Source of the DNA: CAVQFB01 sp963711675
Lineage (GTDB): Bacteria; Acidobacteriota; Terriglobia; Terriglobales; Acidobacteriaceae
Assembly: GCA_963711675.1 (NCBI GenBank)
Contig: CAVQFB010000005.1
Coordinates: 1 to 64,000, forward strand
Direction: 5' to 3'
Length of the DNA stretch: 64,000 bases
The notes below the pieces were generated by a model. That model was not told where the DNA came from, ran no database searches, and was given only the letters and a program-made list of their open reading frames with translations. Every line of letters begins with the position of its first letter. Positions within the stretch are counted from its first letter, which is position 1. A program made the position numbers and the translations under genes. This document shows, piece after piece, positions 40,499 to 48,716 of the stretch.

Positions 40499-40762
40499 AT
40501 GATTGGAGAACTGAGCGTCCTGAATGAGTGGATTCCCGAGCAGATGATGCCGGGTACGATCTTCGTGCTGGAAAACGCGGGCGAAGTCGGGGAGAAGGAC
40601 GACCCTTACTGGGCGGTCTTATCCTGCCCATCGTGCGGCACGCTGGGCCTGATTACGCGTAAACAGATCGCGGGGCTTTTGCCGGTAATCTGCGGATCAG
40701 AGAGTTGCTCGACCCAGTTTTTCATTCGCGACAATGACATCGTTCCGCGCAAACCTTTCTGA
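40499..40762 (+). CDS. Small zinc-ribbon-like protein (87 aa)
   Basis: ATG 40499 is preceded by GGGAGG 5 nt upstream. Two Cys pairs, LSCPSCGTLGLITR and ICGSESCSTQFFIR, could bind zinc in a rubredoxin/ribbon-like fold. No named family is recognised. The gene follows the MerR regulator closely and is probably co-transcribed with it. Confidence 0.6.
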   Translation: MIGELSVLNEWIPEQMMPGTIFVLENAGEVGEKDDPYWAVLSCPSCGTLGLITRKQIAGLLPVICGSESCSTQFFIRDNDIVPRKPF

Positions 40763-40822
40763 AATGTGCTGGCGCCCGAACGCAGGCGTAATCTCAGGCA
40801 TTCGTATTCCGTCCAAAATCTC

Positions 40823-41998
40823 CTAGTTTTTCCCTACCTTCGTCGTCTCCAACCGCACCGGCACTTGCTCCACGATTTCGATTCCGAATCCTTCGAGTGC
40901 CGCGACCCGGCGTGGATGATTGGTCAAGAGCCGAATGTGAGTGAGACCAAGGTCAGAGAGAATCTGAGCGCCGATGCCGATCTCACGCTGAGTCTTGCGT
41001 TCGCTCTCAGGCAGGGAAGGAAGGCGGCGGTCGCGATGGAAGGCAAGCACAGAGCGGTCGCCGAGGCGTTCTACGGAGAACCCCTTGGACGTCTGGTGCA
41101 GATAGATCAAAGCGCCCCGGCCTTCGCGGGCAATCGCCTGCATCGATCCTTCCACCGTTGCCCGGCAGTCGCAGGTGGTCGCGCCGAAAACGTCGCCCAG
41201 AAGACAGTGGGCATGCATGCGGACCAGGACAGGTTCGCGGCTCTTGTCGATATCGCCTCGCACAAGGGCAACATGGGACTCGCCGCCGTCAATCTCACTT
41301 TCGTACGCGACCAGACGAAACTCTCCATAGGGTGTATCGACCAGCGCCTCGCCGCAGCGGTGCACGTAGCGCTCGTGCCCCATGCGGTAACGGATAAGCT
41401 CGGCGACGGTAAGCATCTTCAGATGGTGAGTGGCGCAGAACTCGAGAAGGTCGGGAATACGCGCCATGGTCCCGTCGTCCTTCATGATCTCGCAGATGAT
41501 TCCCGAGGGCACAAGGCCTGCGAGGCGAGCCAGATCGACGGCGGCTTCTGTCTGTCCAGCTCGAACCAGCACGCCGCCCTTGCGCGCGCGGAGAGGAAAG
41601 ACGTGCCCCGGACGGGCCAGGTCTGCGGGCCGGGTGGCGGGATCGATCGCAACTTTGATGGTTCGAGCGCGATCATAGGCCGAGATCCCGGTAGTGACAC
41701 CCTCGCGGGCGTCGATCGCTTCACAAAATGCCGTGCCGTACTGCGACGTGTTCTCAGCCGTCATCGGTCCGATGCGAAGATGCTCCAGGCGTTCTTCGGT
41801 CATGGCCAGGCACACCAGGCCGCGCCCGTACTTCGCCATGAAATTGATGGCTTCAGGGGTGACCTTCTCGGACGCAAGGGTAAGATCGCCTTCGTTTTCG
41901 CGGTCTTCGTCGTCCACGACTACGATCATGCGGCCGGCACGAATCTCCTCGATGGCGGTGGGAACATCGGTAAACGGGGATGCTGGAGTCATTTTCAT
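40823..41998 (-). CDS. ribBA: Bifunctional 3,4-dihydroxy-2-butanone-4-phosphate synthase / GTP cyclohydrolase II
   Basis: 391 residues; makes both precursors of riboflavin in the cytoplasm. Residues 1-205 form the RibB domain: VVVDDEDRENEGDLTLAS with the acidic metal site, TGISAYDRARTI, and PGHVFPLRARKGGVL. Residues 206-391 form the RibA domain with HAHCLLGDVFGATTCDCR (zinc Cys residues) and LRLLTNHPRR-type end. It starts 37 nt after the DUF4126 gene on the same strand. No FMN riboswitch fits in that gap. Confidence 0.93.
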   Translation of the reverse strand: MKMTPASPFTDVPTAIEEIRAGRMIVVVDDEDRENEGDLTLASEKVTPEAINFMAKYGRGLVCLAMTEERLEHLRIGPMTAENTSQYGTAFCEAIDAREGVTTGISAYDRARTIKVAIDPATRPADLARPGHVFPLRARKGGVLVRAGQTEAAVDLARLAGLVPSGIICEIMKDDGTMARIPDLLEFCATHHLKMLTVAELIRYRMGHERYVHRCGEALVDTPYGEFRLVAYESEIDGGESHVALVRGDIDKSREPVLVRMHAHCLLGDVFGATTCDCRATVEGSMQAIAREGRGALIYLHQTSKGFSVERLGDRSVLAFHRDRRLPSLPESERKTQREIGIGAQILSDLGLTHIRLLTNHPRRVAALEGFGIEIVEQVPVRLETTKVGKN

Positions 41999-42035
41999 CG
42001 GATTCTAGCAAAATAGGCTCATGGCGCGTTGCTTA

Positions 42036-42647
42036 TCAATGAGCTACTTGCTCCTCGGCGCCGCGGAACAGCGAACGCAAAGCTCGGATCACCCAGCGCA
42101 TGACCACCGCGATGATCAACAGCATCCACAGCACGATACCGGCAGCGAGGTAAGGATGCCGGGTGGCGAGCCAGGTCAGAGAGATCGCCACGCCATCTTC
42201 GCCCAGGCTAAGAGCAAAGTTGGAGAAAGGCTCCGGCGAAGGAGTGACCGCAGCCCGCACGGCCGTCTTGCCGCCATGTGCCGCCAAAGCAATGGCGCCT
42301 CCTACAGTTGCGGCGATTAGTTGTTCCGAGGGCGAGAGCTGCGCTGTGGCGCGATAGGCCAACAGAGCAGCGATAGGAACACGAATAAACGTGTGCAATG
42401 CATTCCAGATCAGATCGAAGGCGGGGATCTTGTCCGCTACGAACTCCACGAGAAAGAGTGCGCCGCCGGCGGCAATCACGTACCAGTTCCCCAAAACGTC
42501 GAGGCCCGGCGGAAGGGGCAGCCAACCTGCTTTCGCCAGCAGACCCAACGTCGTTACCGTAGCGTAGACGTTCAAGCCGGCGGCAAAGCTGGTGGCGATG
42601 AGAAACGCAACTAATCCGTGAAGGGGATCTTTTGCCGCTTGCCACAT
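42036..42647 (-). CDS. DUF4126-type membrane protein
   Basis: 203 residues with about five hydrophobic segments: AFLIATSFAAGLNVYATVTTLGLLA, VIAAGGALFLVEFVADKIPAFD, LIAATVGGAIALAAHGGK and YLAAGIVLWMLLIIAVVM. The pattern, with a conserved KIPAFDLIWNALHTFIR loop, matches the DUF4126 family of unknown function. It is the gene before ribBA on the same strand, so the two may share a transcript. Confidence 0.75.
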   Translation of the reverse strand: MWQAAKDPLHGLVAFLIATSFAAGLNVYATVTTLGLLAKAGWLPLPPGLDVLGNWYVIAAGGALFLVEFVADKIPAFDLIWNALHTFIRVPIAALLAYRATAQLSPSEQLIAATVGGAIALAAHGGKTAVRAAVTPSPEPFSNFALSLGEDGVAISLTWLATRHPYLAAGIVLWMLLIIAVVMRWVIRALRSLFRGAEEQVAH

Positions 42648-42768
42648 AGGAAGCAGGGAAGCCTACCCGCAGCCATGAAACCAGATGAAAGCTTATCCTC
42701 TTCTCTTCTTCCACACAAAGCAAAAGGGCCGCCGAAAGGCGACCCCGGTTACATCGTGACCACCGCGA

Positions 42769-42996
42769 TCAGAGGGTGGATTCGATCTCAAATCCCCAAG
42801 CTTCCAACAGTGGTTCCGGAATGTACTTGGAATTCTTGTTCCGGCGCGCCCATTCCCGCAGCCGGGTCGACCGCAAGTACTGGTCGGGTGAAAGTTTGTA
42901 CTCGCGTACCACCTGCTCGAACTCGGTGATGGTGGGGGTTATTGGCCCGATTGGCTCCGGCTTACCCCAGTTTGGATTTCCACGTCTCTTAGCCAT
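42769..42996 (-). CDS. Small basic conserved-type protein (75 aa)
   Basis: ATG 42996 follows an AGAGG stretch. The sequence starts MAKRRGNPNWGKPEPIGPIT and contains YKLSPDQYLRSTRLREWARR, probably a helix pair. No membrane segments or Cys residues. I have the impression that similar short proteins occur in Acidobacteria, possibly nucleic-acid binding, but cannot name a family. Confidence 0.6.
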   Translation of the reverse strand: MAKRRGNPNWGKPEPIGPITPTITEFEQVVREYKLSPDQYLRSTRLREWARRNKNSKYIPEPLLEAWGFEIESTL

Positions 42997-43493
42997 GAAA
43001 AGAACGCCTCTTACTTAAGATGTTTGTTGCTTCTTACACTTGCACCTAAAAGTTAGATTCAACCGTCCAACCCCTGGATTCACACCCCATACAAACAAGG
43101 CAATCCCAAAGTTCAGCACACCGTATGAATCTTATGACTTTTGGAAACCACATATTCTAGGGTCATTTTGCTCCAAAAGTCAATCATTTATTATCATGCA
43201 ACATTGTTACTTTGTGTAGCTAACTCATGTAAACACAATTTGTTACACATGTTCTTGTAGCTAGGTTATGCACTTTGCTACGGGCGGGCTTGTTTACCAT
43301 GGTGAGTCCCTTGTCGCCCATCGGAATATGAAGAATCGTAGATTCGAGACAACGCGAAGCACGAGACCTACCGCCCCTCGAAGCCTCGAACACATTGCGA
43401 AGTGCAAACTGTCTGGTTACTGGAGTAATTCGAGCGCGGGCTGTTCCATTGACGCCGTCGACACCCCTTCGTAGAGTGCGGAAAGGGGGTACT
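42997..43493. promoter_or_regulatory. AT-richer intergenic region with inverted repeats
   Basis: About 500 bases without a supportable gene, visibly richer in A and T than the surroundings, between divergent small genes. TGACTTTTGG (43135-43144) and CCAAAAGTCA (43173-43182) are perfect inverted copies. CATGTAA...TTACACATG near 43228-43252 is a second, imperfect palindrome, and TGTAGCTA occurs twice (about 43216 and 43256). It could hold promoters, a small RNA or protein-binding sites; none can be assigned. Confidence 0.4.
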
Positions 43494-43655
43494 GTGAAAG
43501 ATATCCACGAAGTTCTCCGAAAAAAACAGGCCCAGCAGGCGCAGCTGGCAAAACAGATCGAAGCTCTCCAGCATGCAGCGGAGGGGCTCCGCAACGTTGC
43601 TCATCTACTGGACGGTGACGAAGACGGAAAAGAAATGGCGGCCAGCCAGAGCTGA
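43494..43655 (+). CDS. Small coiled-coil protein (53 aa)
   Basis: GTG start at 43494, with AAAGGGGG 5 nt upstream; the product starts (M)KDIHEVLRKKQAQQAQLAKQ. Heptad-like spacing (IEALQHAAEGLRNVAHLL) predicts one coiled coil. I associate such KDIHEVL proteins with Acidobacteria; function unknown. It lies 29 nt before the REC-PilZ gene and is probably co-transcribed with it. Confidence 0.65.
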   Translation: MKDIHEVLRKKQAQQAQLAKQIEALQHAAEGLRNVAHLLDGDEDGKEMAASQS

Positions 43656-43684
43656 CGCTGTTGCTGCGATCGGATAGAGGGTAG

Positions 43685-44824
43685 ATGTCAAACATGAGTC
43701 TGAAGTCTCTTGTTCTCAGCGCCGACGAGAAGATCGTGCGCGTCTTGCGCCGGGTGCTGAACGACCTCGAAATCGGTGTCGAGCACTCGACCCACGCCGA
43801 TCACGCTATCCGGACACTTACGCGTCAGCGGTTTGAAGCGGTCATCGTCGACTGCGTAAACCAGGAGTCCGCAGCCGCCGTTTTGAAGAGCGTGAGAAAT
43901 TCGCCGTCAAATAAGCGCGCCGTTTCGGTCGCCATCGTCGAGGCCCAAACCGGTCTGAAGGGCGCCTTCGAGATGGGGGCGCACTTTGTCCTGTACAAAC
44001 CGCTCTCTCCCGAGCGAGCCAAGTCCAGCTTCCGGGCCGCGCGTGCCCTGATGAAACGCGAGCGGCGGCGCAATTTTCGCCTCCCGATCCAGATTCCGAT
44101 CACTTTTAACAATGGCCAACGGGCAAATACCGTGGACTTCAGCGAGGGCGGATTTGCTCTTCAGGTCCCACGAAAATCGCTCGAGCGGGGGACTCTGCAC
44201 TTCAGTTTCGTGCTTCCCGGCAAGATCGACCCTATCGAGGCCTGCGGAGAGGTGGCTTGGGAAAATGGCATGGGTCAAACGGGAATTCGCTTTCTCGATC
44301 TCTCAACTGTTTCCAACCATCATTTGAAGACTTGGTTCAACAACAATGCGCCCGACTCGGAAAAGGACGATCCACCGGTCCGTTGCCGGCTTACCGACCT
44401 CAGCCTTGGGGGATGCTACCTCGAAGTCAACTCACCTTTTCCCGTCAACACCAAGATCGTGCTTTCCATGCGCGTCTCTGACCTCGAGGTTAGGGCGGAA
44501 GGCGCAGTCCGCGTGATGCATCCTGAAATCGGCATGGGCATTGAGTTCACGCAGAAGACCTCGGAACAGCGCCAGCACGTTGAACGCTTCATCCAATTGC
44601 TGATGGAGAGCCAGGGTGCTCTGCCCGAGTTGCAAGTCGAGCCTGAGGGCATGGAATCAGACAGCGCCACGAAATCTTTATCGTCGACGGAGGAGGGAAG
44701 CGATCCTCTTCTCGACCTGTTTCGTCACAAGGCGGGCCTCCCGGCGGAAGGCTTCCTGGGCGAACTCCGAAAACAGCGGCGCAGCCAAAACGCCGATCCC
44801 GCCGAGACCGTCTTCGAGCTGTAG
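43685..44824 (+). CDS. Receiver domain protein with two PilZ domains
   Basis: 379 residues. Residues 5-120 resemble a response-regulator receiver (LVLSADEKIVRVLRRVL, then EAVIVDC with the likely phospho-acceptor Asp and a final LYKPLSPE Lys). The first PilZ domain follows at about 125-220 with RRNFRLPIQIPI (RxxxR) and VDFSEGGFAL (DxSxxG), the two c-di-GMP-binding motifs. A second at about 235-325 has LTDLSLGGCYLE but no clear RxxxR. It should act in the cytoplasm, reading phosphorylation and c-di-GMP together. The C-terminal 50 residues are unstructured. Confidence 0.75.
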   Translation: MSNMSLKSLVLSADEKIVRVLRRVLNDLEIGVEHSTHADHAIRTLTRQRFEAVIVDCVNQESAAAVLKSVRNSPSNKRAVSVAIVEAQTGLKGAFEMGAHFVLYKPLSPERAKSSFRAARALMKRERRRNFRLPIQIPITFNNGQRANTVDFSEGGFALQVPRKSLERGTLHFSFVLPGKIDPIEACGEVAWENGMGQTGIRFLDLSTVSNHHLKTWFNNNAPDSEKDDPPVRCRLTDLSLGGCYLEVNSPFPVNTKIVLSMRVSDLEVRAEGAVRVMHPEIGMGIEFTQKTSEQRQHVERFIQLLMESQGALPELQVEPEGMESDSATKSLSSTEEGSDPLLDLFRHKAGLPAEGFLGELRKQRRSQNADPAETVFEL

Positions 44825-44924
44825 CGGCTCGGTTCGATCCCTCTCTCTGGGTGATCTCACAGCTTCCATCACCACTGCGGGCGTATGATTTCGCCGAAAG
44901 GCGAGACGCTTCTCTGCTAAATCG

Positions 44925-45869
44925 GTGAAGACCCTCAACGAAGTATTCTCCACACGCTCCACTCGCCGCCGTTACGAAGTCTGGTTTCTTCGCATGGGAT
45001 TGGCGGACGGCAGCGGTGCCTGGTGGTTCCGCTATCTGCTGATGAATCCGGGGCGGCGCGGTTGCCCGGAAAATCCCAACGGGATGCCGGTGCAAGTCTG
45101 GGCCACATGGTTTCCGGCGGAAGGGAAGCCAGAGAGCTTTATACAAGGTTTCCCATTAGAGGATCTAGATCTCAGCGCCAAAGGGTGCCAGCCATTTCGC
45201 TTCTGCATTGGCGACAACGCAATCGACGAGAACTCCTGCCGAGGAACGTTGAACGCCGCGGGGCACGAAATCTCATGGGATCTGCAATATCGTTCTACGT
45301 TTCGGGTCACGTTAAGCGACAAGGGCTGGATTGGTTTTTCGCGGACTCCACATTCCGACGCGGCCTTTTCTGGAAGGATCACGCTCGATGGCCGGAGCTT
45401 TGCGGGAGCCCCTCTGGGTTTCGGGGTGCAAGGGCATAATTGCGGATATCGCCATCGGAACTTCTGGGCCTGGACGCACGCGTATTTTTTCCGGCCGGAC
45501 CGGCCGCCGAGCACGCTGGAAGCATTGGTCTACGAGATGCCCCTTGGGCTGGTCTTTCGCAAAGCCGTGCTTTGGCATGACAGGGAGCAGCATGTGTTCC
45601 GCAATCTGCGGGACATCCACAAAGACCACGAGCCGCTGTGCTGGGACTTTCGTTGCTCGGCAAAGAACGGCGTCCAGCTGAACGCCGCCATCAACGGCAC
45701 AGGATTAAGCATTCATCGCTTGCCCTACCTGAAGACCAACTGTTCGGGCAGCTTCGAAGTCGTAAACAACAGCCTGGCAAAAGGTGTTCTTCGGGTGGAG
45801 AGACCCGGCCAACCCGTGGAAACATTAGAGACAACTACGGGCGCTGTGTTGGAGATGGTTGGCGGGTGA
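44925..45869 (+). CDS. Hypothetical beta-rich protein, possibly AttH/CrtC-like
   Basis: 314 residues from GTG 44925. Almost entirely alternating strands (YEVWFLRMGLADGSGAWWFRYLL, VQVWATWFPAEGKPESF) with a central SFAGAPLGFGVQGHNCGYRHRNFWAW. This recalls the two-lipocalin fold of AttH/CrtC proteins, but I am not sure. No signal peptide. Its stop lies 1 nt from that of the convergent lipase-like gene. Confidence 0.5.
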   Translation: MKTLNEVFSTRSTRRRYEVWFLRMGLADGSGAWWFRYLLMNPGRRGCPENPNGMPVQVWATWFPAEGKPESFIQGFPLEDLDLSAKGCQPFRFCIGDNAIDENSCRGTLNAAGHEISWDLQYRSTFRVTLSDKGWIGFSRTPHSDAAFSGRITLDGRSFAGAPLGFGVQGHNCGYRHRNFWAWTHAYFFRPDRPPSTLEALVYEMPLGLVFRKAVLWHDREQHVFRNLRDIHKDHEPLCWDFRCSAKNGVQLNAAINGTGLSIHRLPYLKTNCSGSFEVVNNSLAKGVLRVERPGQPVETLETTTGAVLEMVGG

Positions 45870-45870
45870 T

Positions 45871-46674
45871 CTACTGGGACGTGCTGGCCTTGGCGAGACG
45901 CTCGGCAACAATGGTGTACGCAGCGGGATTAAACGCCATTCCGATGTGAGTCCCCGGGACTTCGAAGTCAGCCTCAGCATTCCTGGTCATGCAATAGCGC
46001 CAATCCACGATGCCATCCTGGCGGGTGTAAATTGCGGTCTCAACTATGGAGTCCGGGAGATCGGCCTTCAACGAGCTGACGAAATTGCACGTGCAGCGGC
46101 CGGTATAGCAATCCGGCAGGACCCCGCGGCCATGCTCCTGCAGGATTCGCAAGCGAATCGCCTCAGCGGCATGCAGTACGGTCCGACTGGTGACCGTGCC
46201 GCGAAAGGGCGAAGCTAGTGTAATGACGGAAGCGACATCCTTTCGCCGCTGGCTCGCCACCGAGCGTGCAATTACGCCTCCGAGACTATGACCGATCAGG
46301 TGGATCTTTCGTCCGGTTTCAGCCCTGGCGGTGGCAATCGTGTCGGCAAGGTGACGCTGGATCAGGAGGTTGGGGCAATCCGCATTGATCCCGATGCCGG
46401 AAAAATAGGGCCGGTAACCGATGCGCCCCAGCCAACCGTGAAGCTCCATCAAGTAAAGGTCGGTGCCAAGAAAGCCGGGAATGATGACCACCCCGGAGCC
46501 GTCGCCATGCGGTACACCAAGTCCGTAATAGACGGGCGTTGCATGTAAAAGGAGGATCTCGGCCGCGAACAATGCCTCTGTCCACGGCGAAAAATCTGCT
46601 TCCAGATGAGCTTTCGGCGTGTGCTTACGCCCTTCGGCTCGTGATGGATTTGTGGCCCTTTTCTGTCTGCGCAA
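45871..46674 (-). CDS. Lipase-like alpha/beta hydrolase
   Basis: 267 residues. VVIIPGFLGTDLYLMELHGWL is the oxyanion region, HLIGHSLGGVIARSVA the nucleophile elbow with the catalytic Ser. The Asp is likely in TRQDGIVDWRYC and the His in VPGTHIGMAFNP. The pattern resembles triacylglycerol lipases and esterases. There is no export signal, so it is presumably cytoplasmic, and might act on storage lipids or PHA-related esters given the genes to the right; that is inference. The 157 bases before it hold no gene. Confidence 0.75.
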   Translation of the reverse strand: MRRQKRATNPSRAEGRKHTPKAHLEADFSPWTEALFAAEILLLHATPVYYGLGVPHGDGSGVVIIPGFLGTDLYLMELHGWLGRIGYRPYFSGIGINADCPNLLIQRHLADTIATARAETGRKIHLIGHSLGGVIARSVASQRRKDVASVITLASPFRGTVTSRTVLHAAEAIRLRILQEHGRGVLPDCYTGRCTCNFVSSLKADLPDSIVETAIYTRQDGIVDWRYCMTRNAEADFEVPGTHIGMAFNPAAYTIVAERLAKASTSQ

Positions 46675-46831
46675 TTTCGTTCCAGCACCGTCCAGCGTCC
46701 ACGCGCATTCTACGCCGCCGCGGATGCCCGTCCATGGGGGATTATAACCCCGGCGTTTTGCCCGACTCTATGGCACCTTCGGGCCCTCTGCGTTCAAGAT
46801 TGCACACTGCATACGGCCACAACGTCTGTTT

Positions 46832-47374
46832 TCAACGTTTGGCCGCTTTCTTTGGCGCGCGCTTACGGGTCTCTATGCGCGCCGGTTTCTTGAGACGTGC
46901 CTCCAGTTCCGCCACTCGCTTACGCAGCGCCTTGAGCTCCGGCTCGGCCTCAACTGGGCGGCGGGCCGATGCAGGCGTACCCAGGAACTTCTGCATCATG
47001 TCCATCGGAGACAGAATTGCGGACTGGACATCGCCCAGGCGAGTCTGGACCGCATCCTGCACCTTCTGGTAAGCGTCGAAGGCGGACTTCAGATACCACA
47101 TCACGAACTCCTGCCGAACTTCGTCGGATGCAACGATGAGCTGGCGAAGCAGTTCGAGTGGAAGGCCCGTCGGTTTATCTTTGGCATCTTCCGTGATGAT
47201 TTGCGTCAGCGTGACCCGGGTCAGGTCCTTGCCCGTTTTTGCGTCGACCACCTGGACGTCCTTGCCCCGGCGAATGAACTCGGCAAGATCGTCGAGATTC
47301 ACATAGCGGCTGCCGGCAGTGTCGTAGAGCCGGCGGTTGCCATACTTCTTAATGATGACGGTGGCGGGTTCCAT
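46832..47374 (-). CDS. phaR: Polyhydroxyalkanoate synthesis repressor PhaR
   Basis: 180 residues. The N-terminal PHA accumulation regulator DNA-binding domain is clear: VIIKKYGNRRLYDTAGSRYVNLDDLAEFIRRGKDVQVVD. The middle part has LRQLIVASDEVRQEFVMWYL, followed by a coiled coil and a basic tail ending KRAPKKAAKR. PhaR represses phasin genes and is titrated by PHA granules. It is divergent from a phasin-like gene whose promoter carries a PhaR-type palindrome. No PHA synthase is in the window. Confidence 0.9.
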   Translation of the reverse strand: MEPATVIIKKYGNRRLYDTAGSRYVNLDDLAEFIRRGKDVQVVDAKTGKDLTRVTLTQIITEDAKDKPTGLPLELLRQLIVASDEVRQEFVMWYLKSAFDAYQKVQDAVQTRLGDVQSAILSPMDMMQKFLGTPASARRPVEAEPELKALRKRVAELEARLKKPARIETRKRAPKKAAKR

Positions 47375-47419
47375 TTTGGTCCAAAGCCAATGTTGCTATG
47401 CACAAAAGACGAATACATA

Positions 47420-47472
47420 TTGACACAAAAACCGCAATATACGTATAGTTTAGTTGATGCTGCAGTGCAGCA
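47420..47472 (+). promoter_or_regulatory. Phasin promoter with PhaR-type operator
   Basis: TTGACA (47420-47425) and TATAGT (47444-47449) are 18 bp apart. The perfect 15-bp palindrome TGCTGCA-G-TGCAGCA (47458-47472) lies just downstream, at about +2 to +16. It contains CTGC-N3-GCAG, the site reported for PhaR of Rhodobacter sphaeroides. The phasin-like gene starts at 47496 after GGAGG. Confidence 0.75.
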
Positions 47473-47495
47473 ATAGCCCTTTTTGGAGGTGTCAA

Positions 47496-48407
47496 ATGCC
47501 GGCAGCCGAAAGATCCGAGTCCTCCCGAACTCATTCCCGGGAGTCATCCTTTGTTTCTCTACTAACCGGTTGGGCCCAGCAGGGAGTTCAGAGTTTCTTT
47601 GCGACCCAACGTATCCTGCTGGATCTCGCCATGCGTCAGAATGCCAGCGTAATGCAGTCCGTACGGCAGCAATTGTCCGACCCCCATCACTCTCCCACCG
47701 CCCTTCTCGGCGAAGTCGCCGGGGAAGGCGTCAACAACTTCATCGAAGGACAGATGATCCTTCTTGAGCTTGGACAGAAACAGAACGAAATCCTGATGAG
47801 CGGCGTGAAGGAAAGAGTCGGGGATTGGCCCGCGGCCCATGCGGCCACCGACCTGGTGCGCCGCAGCGTGGAAACCTTCATCGAGATGCAGCAGGAGTTC
47901 CTGAAGATCGCCGGCAAGCAGACCCACACCTGGCTGGAGGCAGCCAAAGCCGGCAAGCCGTATCACACGGAACATCTGGTGGATCTCGCCCGCGAAGGCA
48001 TGGAGAAGTTTGTCAAAGCTCAGAAGCAATTCATGGATGTGATCGCTGATGAGACCGCCAAGGCCACCGGCGGCAAACGCACCAACGGAGCCAGGAAGGC
48101 CAAGAAGACGGAGTTGTCGGCGCTTGCCAGGCAGGCCACGGAGTCGTTCATCGATGCCCAAAAGAAGCTGGTCGATCTGGCCGGGCAGCAGATGAACAAC
48201 AGCGTGAAAACGGCAGGCAAGACGCTGGAAATCCTGAAACCATTCCCCTTCGTGCCGTTGGCGGACTTGACCCGCGAGGGAGTGAAAAGCTACGTCGACG
48301 CGCAAAGGGCGTTGATGGATGTGATGGTAAAGCCCGCGATGGAGCACAAGCGCGAGCGCCCGGTAAAGAAGGGACGCGCGAAGAAGGCGGCTGCCGCGGC
48401 CGCTTGA
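47496..48407 (+). CDS. Phasin-like granule protein with six helical repeats
   Basis: 303 residues from ATG 47496. Six copies of a motif close to GVxxFφxxQxxLφDφ recur about every 45 residues: GVQSFFATQRILLDL, GVNNFIEGQMILLEL, SVETFIEMQQEFLKI, GMEKFVKAQKQFMDV, ATESFIDAQKKLVDL and GVKSYVDAQRALMDV. The tail RERPVKKGRAKKAAAAAA is histone-H1-like, as in PhaF-type granule proteins that bind DNA. Amphipathic repeats of this kind suggest coating of PHA granules or lipid bodies. The adjacent phaR and operator support this. Confidence 0.75.
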   Translation: MPAAERSESSRTHSRESSFVSLLTGWAQQGVQSFFATQRILLDLAMRQNASVMQSVRQQLSDPHHSPTALLGEVAGEGVNNFIEGQMILLELGQKQNEILMSGVKERVGDWPAAHAATDLVRRSVETFIEMQQEFLKIAGKQTHTWLEAAKAGKPYHTEHLVDLAREGMEKFVKAQKQFMDVIADETAKATGGKRTNGARKAKKTELSALARQATESFIDAQKKLVDLAGQQMNNSVKTAGKTLEILKPFPFVPLADLTREGVKSYVDAQRALMDVMVKPAMEHKRERPVKKGRAKKAAAAAA

Positions 48408-48440
48408 ACCTCAGGCCGGAAACAAATACGCAAGATCTGC

Positions 48441-48489
48441 CATCCTGGGTAGGATATGGCCCGCGCTAAAGGCGGGCCATATCAGGATG
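48441..48489 (+). terminator. Strong hairpin after the phasin gene
   Basis: ATATGGCCCGC (48454-48464) and GCGGGCCATAT (48472-48482) form a perfect 11-bp stem with a 7-base loop, extended by CATCCTG (48441-48447) and CAGGATG (48483-48489). There is no long T run. The rest of the 309-base gap to 48717 holds a second hairpin (GTGTCCTG...CAGGACAC, 48608-48631) and a CTCCGCTCAGGATGGC repeat piece, but no gene. Confidence 0.6.
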
Positions 48490-48716
48490 AAGATTCGCTT
48501 GAGTTCTGAGGTGGGACCTTCGTCCTCGCTATCGCTTGGGAAGATGTCGCTCCTTCACCAAGCTTTGCTCCGCTCAGGATGGCAGCTATCTGATTTACTG
48601 CTCCAGCGTGTCCTGTCAGCTGTCAGGACACGTTGGTGGTTCTCTCATGCGTCTTCACCCGCCGAAAAGAAGCGGGCCTCAGAGAAGCACAACCTGTCAT
48701 AAACCGCGAGGCGCAT

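Noticed and set aside
40766..42016. Plus-strand open frame (416 codons) opposite ribBA
   Set aside because: Shadow of ribBA, which has all catalytic motifs on the minus strand.
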